Assembly (NCBI GenBank): GCA_025617745.1
Contig: CM046863.1
Location: 3,844,001 to 3,908,000 of the forward strand
Source: Heliocidaris erythrogramma
Lineage: Eukaryota > Echinodermata > Echinoidea > Camarodonta > Echinometridae
Reading direction: 5' to 3'
DNA length: 64,000 bases
This document shows positions 23,701-32,700 of the stretch, in pieces (the stretch's first letter is position 1; every line of letters starts with the position of its first letter). The notes under the pieces were generated by a model. It had not been told where the DNA came from, made no database searches, and saw only the letters and a list, made by a program, of their open reading frames with translations. The position numbers were made by a program, and so were the translations under genes.

Positions 23701-26700
23701 ATCGAAGCTCTAGGGTCAGAAATAATGCACAAAATGTATTCCTAAAAAGAGCAAAGCGCGTCGGCAAAGCGCAAAGCGCGTCGGCGAAGCGCAAAGCGAC
23801 AAGTTGCACACAAAGCGCGTTGGCGCAAGGCACTCAATGTTGCCTGACCGAATACTGGAAGAGCGCCATCTCACTGGCAGGGGTGAGGTATATATTCTCT
23901 TGCTCATCGCTGAGATCGCCGTTTGCAAATTCGCTGCGATAGATGGAAGACCTGGAAGCTCCTCTTCACACACATACTACATGTAAATTCATTGCACCTG
24001 CACACATAGTTATTTCACCATAGGCGTCTACATATATGGCTATGCGTGTTAACTCGCGCGCTAACGGAACCCGGAAGTGCGGAAACTTGGGTAACACTGA
24101 CCAGTTTCGAGGGTATTTGGAGATCTTTTCCAGGGCGTCCGACGTGAATTGCTTTCAACATTAGAGGTAACTTGTTCATGTGTCTGTTATGTATAGGTTT
24201 CGAGCCTCAAAAATTATTCATGAGTTCTTCACAGCTGTTCAAAGAGCTGCGTGACCGAATTCTGGAATATGACCGAATACCGGGCCGCGCACCCTAGCCA
24301 ATTTTTTTTTTTTTTTATCATACATAGCATGGTCATGATCATGATGATGAAAGTTGAACCTTTCACAAGATAGGTTGAGGAAGTATGAATTCTAAATGTT
24401 TTGATGTTTCTTTATTGAAGCGATACGCCACCAGGCGGCCGTGGGGGAAAGTCAGGATTGTGTAAACCCCATTCACTTGTACACAAAGTTTGTCCGTTGA
24501 ACACGTCCGTCAGACTACATTTTGGACTGCACGAAGCTGACCGAATCTCGCACAAGAGCTTGAGCTCAGGTGGAGCGTGCATTTTTCGCGATGAACAGTC
24601 TGGCCGAAGTTTGCGCCCAGCGGGCAACGGCATGATCGAGTAACAATCACGTGCCATCTCGCGGCATAAAAACGTCCACAATCTGCGGTTGAGTATTGCA
24701 TATTTTTCGTAAAATCCAGTGACGGAATTAATGGGTTAATTTTCATTAAGTGTCAAGACACACAACCCCCCCCCCCCCCCCCCCATATCATACCTAACTG
24801 AGGGGGTCAAACGTTTGACCGTATGTAAGAGTTGGCTATTATAGCTAATATGCCCAGTAATCCTCAAATTGGCAAGAATCCTACCTAGGATATCAAAAAA
24901 ACAGATTTGGATGGAGCGGAGGTATATAGTGCAGCAAGATCAAATTCGCTGTCAATTGCTCGTGGTCTAGTGGTAAAGGCGTCTGGTCCCGGGTTTGAAT
25001 CCTGCTCTTTCTTGCTGATAATTTTTTCAGTTATGAATCGATAACGATAACGTTTATTCCGTTACAAATAACTGAATTTCAACAATGAAAACCAAGAAAC
25101 TTGACTTATTATTCACTTGTTCAGGCGGATTTAATGGCGGCTGGGCATAATAATGACTTTGGCCTAAGAGTTTATGGAAGATTTCTAGCTGTACGAAATT
25201 TCGGGGAAGGTGAATTTGTGGAGAGTGTGAATCGGTGGACTTCGCACCGTTCTACCCTGGGTGCGCACACACGTACACACAGGGTTTTGTATAGCTCCTA
25301 TAGCTTCACGGTTTTACAGACAAAATAATTAAAAACGTCTAGAACTAGACTAGTGCTGACTTCGCGTCGGCGCTGCTGCTCGAGAGAATTAGCGGTCATC
25401 GTTTGTCATGATAATGACAATTCTTACAGCAACATGCGGAAGGTAAGCTGAATCCTATCCCCGCTGCCGAATTTTTGTAGATAAGTGTTCATATTATCAA
25501 TAGAAGATTAATTTTAACATTGAAATGTGACCAGAACCACCACAGCAAACACCGAGAGTGGTTTGCAAGTTTCACCGTGCGTCGGAATGGGTGATTCTGA
25601 CGCGTGGTTTTTCTGTGTTGACACGATCCGATACAGGCCATAGTAGCAAGCCGTGTACAGCTCCGTAGGCCAGTACCAGATTGATAAGCCAAGGAGCTCG
25701 TACAGCTAGGAACATGCCATCACAGAAATTGGCATCTCCCACTCATAGCGACTTGGCTACATGTATATACTTTGTGTGTTGAATCTAGGCAGTCATACAC
25801 CCCAACTTTTTCAAACACCACTGCACAAAAGTCGACCAACATTCACTCAAAAATCGGCATTTAATTTACAAAAACCGACCCCAATATATCCATGAAATAC
25901 AATAAATTCAACTCACCGATGTTGGAAAAGACACATGTAATTCCAAAAATTAAATCCCTAATTCACTGTCGATTCTGGCGAAGCAAGGTATCGGAGTCAT
26001 TGTGTACATTTCCTGGTCGCGGCAAGCGCTGACATCTCCACAAAAGAATTTTGTCATTGAAAATTTGGTCCGTATAATGTACACGGAAAGTCTCGATTTT
26101 CTGTGTGCGCGATCGTAGAGATCGATGTGCGCTTGCGATACCGAGTTTCTCTGTGGACAAAATTTTATTTGCCAATTTTTATTCCAAGACATCGGTGGAA
26201 TGAAAACAACTCGCGATCGCGAAAAAAATCGGCGGGATTTCTTCGGTTTTGGACATGATTTTGACTTTGGATTTTGCTGGAAATATCAAAAAGTTCTTAC
26301 TAATGGCCATTTGAGATAGGAGTGAGATTTCTTAAGAGCTGAATTTGAAAGGAAGTATTTGACATATCTGATTTTCCCCCCATACCTTTGGTACATGCTA
26401 CAGAAAATGTCTGTATTTTTGCATTCATATCACGTAGTGGTCAATATGACCACTATTCGTGGTGTGGCATCTCCCTGGTTCCACAAAAACTATGATGGTT
26501 CCACAAATGTTCATGATCTGTGAGCATTTTCTTGTAGATAATGTGAAAGAGAAAGGATGGGCTGCATCTTTTTTAGCCTTGGGTTAGGTTTGCACGTATT
26601 GCTATTAGGATAAGTGTTCAGACGGCAGGATAAGTGTTCAGACGGCAGAATATACTGGATGAGCTCTTTGAGAGAAGATTATTGCAGTTCTAATGGGGTG

Positions 26701-29700
26701 TTGCAAGAAAGTTGCAATTGATTGCAAGTTGCAACTGATCGGTACTGACCAAACAAAATCATTGTTGCAAGCGCATCTTTTTGAATGGGCAGACCCTGAA
26801 CCATTCAGAATGGTTGTTCTAATTTGCTTTAGGGGTGCGCGGTATTCGGTCACTAAAAAGAAATCGCCGCTGATGAATACCTGTCTCTTTAAATTGACAA
26901 TCTACCATGATGTGTGGGTAGGCCTATATTCTCTCTCTCACCATGTTCACTATCATGATCATCATGACTATGCTATGTATGATAAAAAAAAAAAAAAAAA
27001 TTGGCTATAGGTCTTTAAATTGACAATCTACCATCAAAAGAACCGCAAAATTGTCCTTTAAATAATTATCAAAATAATTTAAAACATGGAAACTTACCCC
27101 AAAAAATATCGCCGACAGAAGAAGGAGAAGTTTTCCGCCCAGTATTCGGTCGCGCCGCCCACAATTCGGTCACGCGATAGTGCGCTGCATCTCGGGAGAA
27201 TTATATTACCAATTTTTTTCATATTTCTGCATTTTTAGGCATTTTCTGTGGCTTCTATATATTCATATTTAAATGTATGAGATTTTTTATCCATTAAAAT
27301 CCACAAATCAAAGATCTAGGGTCAGAAATAATGAACAAAATGTATTTCTAAAAAGAGCAAAGCGCGTCAGCGAAGGGCAAAGCGACAAGTTGCACACAAA
27401 GCACGTTGGCGCAAGGCACTCAATGTTGCCTGACCGAATACTGGAAGAGCGCCATCTCACTGGCAGGGGTGAGGTATATATTTTCTTGCTCATCGCTGAG
27501 ATCGCCATTTGCAAATTCGCTGCGATAGAGGAAAGACCCGGAAGCTCCTCTTCACACACATACTAAATTCATTGCACCTGCACACATAGTTATTTCACCA
27601 TAGGCGTCTACATGTGGCTATGCGTGTTAACTCACGCGCTAACAGAACCCGGAAGTGCGGAAACTTGGGTAACACTGACCAGTTTCGAGGGTATTTGGAG
27701 ATCTTTTCCAGGGCGTCTGACCTGAATTGCTTTCAACATTTAGAGGTACCTTGTTCATGTGTCTGTTATGTGCAGGTTTCGAGCCTCAAAAATTATTCAT
27801 GAGTTCTTCACAGCTATTCAAACAGTTGCGTGACCGATTTCTGGAATATGACCGAATACCGGGCGCGCGACCCTACAATTTGCAATCGATTGCAACTTTC
27901 TTGCAACACCCCATAAGTCTAATAATTAAATTTGGAAGTTGTTTCTTTTTGGTTTGGGGGTTTATTTTAGTTTTTATTTCTAAATGTTGAAAAATAAACA
28001 TTAGATCCACTTCTACAATGTATCATGGGGTAACATGCTTCCTACATTTTACTTCAATTCAGATTCTCATTTGTGAAGAAGAATGGATCTGTTTTGGATC
28101 TTCATTTAGTTCATGGACCGCACTAATTTAGAACGATATCAAAGAATTACAATCCATTACAACAAATACAAAAGAGAAAAAGTTAACCTACCTTGTAGGT
28201 AGTCACGGCAAACAAGTGATGTACATGTAAGGACCAACTTTGACCCCTGAAACTTACTCATAGGACCAAACCTGTAGGACTACATGTATGTCGGCCATTC
28301 ATATCTGGACGAGTGTAAAAAGAGCACCAAAATGAATGGAAGCAGGATTTGATTTACTTAATAGCCTATATTTTGCTAGATTACCTGAAATAGGGACTCT
28401 TTAGCTATACTCTGCTACAAATTTAGAGTTCCAAGATAGTAATAATAATAATAATAGTACATTTTATATAAAGCTCATTAACTATCCAACAACTTGTTCT
28501 ACTGCGCAGCATGAGCTGATATGCTTGTTATTAATTGAATAGATATGCTTTGAGTTTTGATTTCTATAATCAGGATTTGATTTACTTAAAAGCGTACATT
28601 TGAGGCTTTTGAAAATGAATTAATTTCCTCTTCGTCATGTACAGCTATGCAGGGGTACAAGGTTATTTCAAATGGCCTTGTATGATTGCTGAAACTGTTT
28701 TTTTTTTGTTTTCTTCTCTGTATAGGAAGCGCTTAGAAGAACATTCCTACTGGGACGATAAAAGACGTCTGACAATGGTTACCAACAATCACATAGCAAT
28801 CCCTGTTAATGCTCAATGTGGACAGGCCCTCCTATGCACAGAGAGGAAAGGACTGCAAGGAAACTTCTCATTTCTTCATACATCTCGTAGTAACACAGAC
28901 AGTGATGAGTGCTCAGAGATGGGAACACACCAGTCTGCAGGGCACCATTCTCTGCAGTCTGCAGGGCTTGCAGAGAATGGTGTACAATCAAATATTAGGA
29001 CAGTGACTGATCCAACGTGCTGCTTCGGTTCACCTGAGAAGGCATCATTTACCACTCTACCACAATCATCCATTGAGGAATCACAGGTATTAGGGAGTGG
29101 TAGCAGACCCCTTCTTCCATCTTCATCAAATGAAACCAGCGAATGTACTTGTCCTAAAAGTGGTCACCACCACTCTCTCACCTCTGCACATGAACACCTG
29201 GAAGTCCTATACGGTGGAAGGCTGTTTGATTTTGAAGCCAAGCTGGTGTGTATGAACCTACCACTCTCAAAGAAAGCAAGACTCACCACTCCTTACGATA
29301 GACTGAGGGTGATGATAGAGGGATGGGTGAAGGAAGGAACGATACAGTGGAAGGAGGAGTTAGCAAAGGAGATCCCTAAGAATTGGGAGAGACATGGAGA
29401 TTTAGTTTTGCTGTCATCCTCCAGCTTCCAAGATCCAGCATGGTCTTCTGTGTAGGTATAAATGGCTAAGTGAGATAGTTTTTTATCGATCTTGAGGGTA
29501 CATTTCTGAGACTCTGGCTTTCAACTTGCAATGAGTTGTGACTTTCTGGATTTAGTTTTGTTTGTGTATTTTCTGGAAGTAGAGATTCTAAGAATTTCAA
29601 ATTTTCAGTTACCCTCGCTGGCCTTGTTTCATTAAACTTTAACATGTTATGATAATTGATATAAGCTACTGAAATCGTTGCATTTGATTGGCTGTCAGTG

Positions 29701-32700
29701 AATTTGTCATAGAAATGTGGCAGTTATCAATTGAAACAAGTTTTATGTAAGAACAAGCTCTTAGCTTCCTGGGGACGTTTTATCAAGTGTCTTGTCAGTG
29801 ATTTGTACCGACAAATTTGCTCTCAACCAATCAGATGCAAGGATTTCTGTAGCTTATAACAGTTATTGCAACTTGTTATTGATGCAAAGTTTTATGAAAC
29901 AAGGCCCAGTTACACCTCCTACACTAACCAAATTATAAGCCTTGACACACCACTATACATGTATGTAGCTAACCCTAACTTTAAATCTTACCAGGGGAGC
30001 GTTTCATCAAGCGTTTTGTCAGTGAATTTTACCAACAACTATTATAAGCTACTGAAATCCTTGCATCGATTGGCTGAGAGCAAATTTGTCGGTAGGATGT
30101 GGTTGACTTTTTTAGCTCACCTGAGCCTAAGGCTCGAGTGAGCTATTGCGATGGAAATTTGTCCGTCGTGCGTCGTCCGTTAACTTTTTACATTTTCATC
30201 TTCTTCTCCAAAACCCATGATCAGAATTCAACCAAACTTGGTAGGAATCATCCTTAGGGGTAGGGGACCCAAAGTTGCTAAAATGGTACATGTGGCCCGC
30301 AGGGGGGCCCAGGGGGAGGGCCCCCAATTTTAAAAGCTATGTAAATTTCAAACATCTTCTTCTCCAGAACCAGGCATAGCTCAGACTTGGTATTGTGTAT
30401 GGAGATACCTCTATAGACGAAAAATGAAAGTTGTTCATGAATTTTTTCTGGGTGGCCCTATAGGGGGTCTGTGGGGGTAACATACTGGAGGGGGGGTGTG
30501 GCAAGTTGTCCGCCATCCATAAACTTTTTACATTTTCAGCTTCTTCTCCAAAACCCATGATTGGAATTTAACCGTACTTGGTAGGAAGCTCAGACTTGGT
30601 ATTGTGTATAGAGATACCTCTATAGATCATGAAAGTTGTTCATATGCTAGAGAAAACATGCACCAGATGTGAATTGATCCACCTCAGGTGAGCGTCGTGC
30701 CCCCTGGGGCTCTTGTTTGAAGAAGAAGCAGAACCTCCAACATCAGAAATACCAGAGCGGCTCCAGCCTTACTTTGATGCCTGGACATCTCACCCCCCAG
30801 GTTGCAATCTACCAAGAAAGCCCTGGGTACAACTGAACAGATTGCGGTCTGGTTTTGGCCGATATGCAGCAACCATGAAAAGATGGGGAATCACAGACTC
30901 TGACCTCTGCCCATGTGGACAAGTACAAACCCATGTACATGTTATCAATGAATGTCCCGTGATGAGACCCCCGTGCCCACTCACAGAGGTACATGTACAT
31001 GTAGACAACCCAGACCTGGTCACCTACCTCAGTAACTGCCAATTTTGACTGATGTGGATGACATACGAGAGAAGAAGAAGAAATTTGTTGGTAAAAATCA
31101 CTGACAAAACGCTTGATGAAATGCTCCCCTGATCCGTCTAAAATCAACCTGCAACCTTAACCCTTTGACAAAATAAAGCTAGAGCAATTTTTTGTGTCGA
31201 AGCACCTTGATTACAATTTGTTCTGTTTTAAACAAATTTACAAGAAAATCATTCTTTGAGGCGTAAACATGCTCTGATAAATACTTAATGGTACAGAATG
31301 GTATTTCTAGTTTATGAATTGTTTGTATCAAGAGATAGCTAAGAGGTTTCAGAAAAAAATTTGTTTATCACATCTTTATCACCATATTTTGGATGTGGTT
31401 AAGTAATCACAAGTTATATGTAGAGAGAGAGAGGAACATTGCCCCCCACCAATGTTATGAGGTTAAGAGCATTTTATTACGTGTTCATCAGCTTAACCCT
31501 TGTTCGATGAAAGCTTCATCCTGGATTTGTAAACATCATTTTGCAGGCCAGACTTATGGACAATGGTCGCTAGCACACTGAGCTGTAGAAGGATTGCCAG
31601 GAGAGGGCGCATCCAATCAGATGACTTTCGATCTCCTAGGACTGAGCTTGTACTAGGTACAGATCCATACGTTGAACACAGAGATAATGGAATCATGTAA
31701 GTTTATTTCGGCCTAAAATAATTTCATTGGTCAAGATTGAGAAGAGTATATCAGGTGGAACAAAGACAGAATTTTCTCTGGGAAGCTCACTAGTAGCAGC
31801 GTGAGTAGAAAAAACGAATTCATGACTTAACGTAAGTGATTTCTCAGATATTATTGGATTTACATGTATATACTTTATTAATTTTGCAGTGGAAACTCGA
31901 TATAAAGAGGTCTGATATAACGATATTCCTGATATAACAAGGTAATTTTGATGGTCCTAAGGACCTTGTTATACTGAGTTACCACTGTACAACTAAATTA
32001 ACTGACAAAGGGTATTCCAATTTCATTTCTATTTTTCTCTCTATACCCCTTTGTGCTTGATGCTTATTTTATCCTTTGTTTTTTTCTAACTCTCTCTTTC
32101 TCTCTTTTTCTGTTGTGCTTGTTTCCCTTCTGTCTCTTTACCAGCTCACACTTTCGATCATGCATCTTTTGTCTCTCCCTCTTCATGTTCTTTTATTCTT
32201 TGTTTCTCACAAGTTGTGAACACAGTGTCATTTAGCTCAATCCGAAAATTGAGTAGGGTTCGAATGAAAGGAGCAACTTTTTTTCTGGACCTCGGGACTG
32301 ATTTTCTTCCTCTTCATCTTGTCCTTACAGCTACACATATGACATTCACTACAGCATGTTTTCATCAGGTAATATCACTGAGAAACTGAGAATAGCCAAC
32401 TTAGATTGCTCCAAAGAAACTGTGGTTGACCTGTATGCAGGTATGTACTCTGATGTACTTTAAAACCAGAAACGTTTGCGACATGATCACATGATACTTT
32501 AGCGATTTCTAAATAACAGCAATTTTCACAGCAAAAAATTATTTGTTGTGTCAGTTGTAGTTCAATAATTATGCGGCATGAAGCTTTGGCGAATCTAAAC
32601 ATTTCACAAAATTTGCAAACAACATTGTGCATTCACTATGTGCTTTCCAATGTGTTTCATCTCCTGCAAGTTTAAATCGCTTTGTTATCATTATAGTTCA

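Larger units (their letters stand above)
26693..27914. mobile_element. GGGGTGTTGCAA MITE split by a nested element
   Basis: The ends TGGGGTGTTGCAAGAAAGTT and its complement (27893-27914) belong to a short palindromic MITE. An unsplit relative is at 36047-36157. Confidence 0.65.
30095..31080 (+). mobile_element. Truncated non-LTR retrotransposon insertion with 13-bp TSD
   Basis: The 13-mer AAATTTGT(C/T)GGTA is found at 30082-30094 and 31081-31093. The insert ends in a GAAGAAGAAG tail at 31069-31080 and carries the terminal coding part of an RT polyprotein, so it inserted by target priming into the MITE. Confidence 0.75.
29993..31130. mobile_element. GGGGAGCGTTTCAT MITE interrupted by a retrotransposon
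   Basis: The two halves of the palindromic family seen at 12924 lie at 29993-30094 and 31081-31130. They become contiguous when 30095-31080 plus one copy of the duplicated 13-mer is removed. Confidence 0.75.

Noticed and set aside
24412-24746. Overlapping minus-strand frames with many Cys
   Set aside because: No consistent splice sites, no recognised domain and frames on both strands.
25425-25441. Mini-exon ATGCGGAAG followed by GTAAGC
   Set aside because: It has a start and donor but only three codons and no partner exon; chance is likely.
28637-28725. Upstream start for TYW2 exon 2
   Set aside because: The polypyrimidine tract and TATAG acceptor lie inside it, and exon 1 at 20655 joins in perfect phase.
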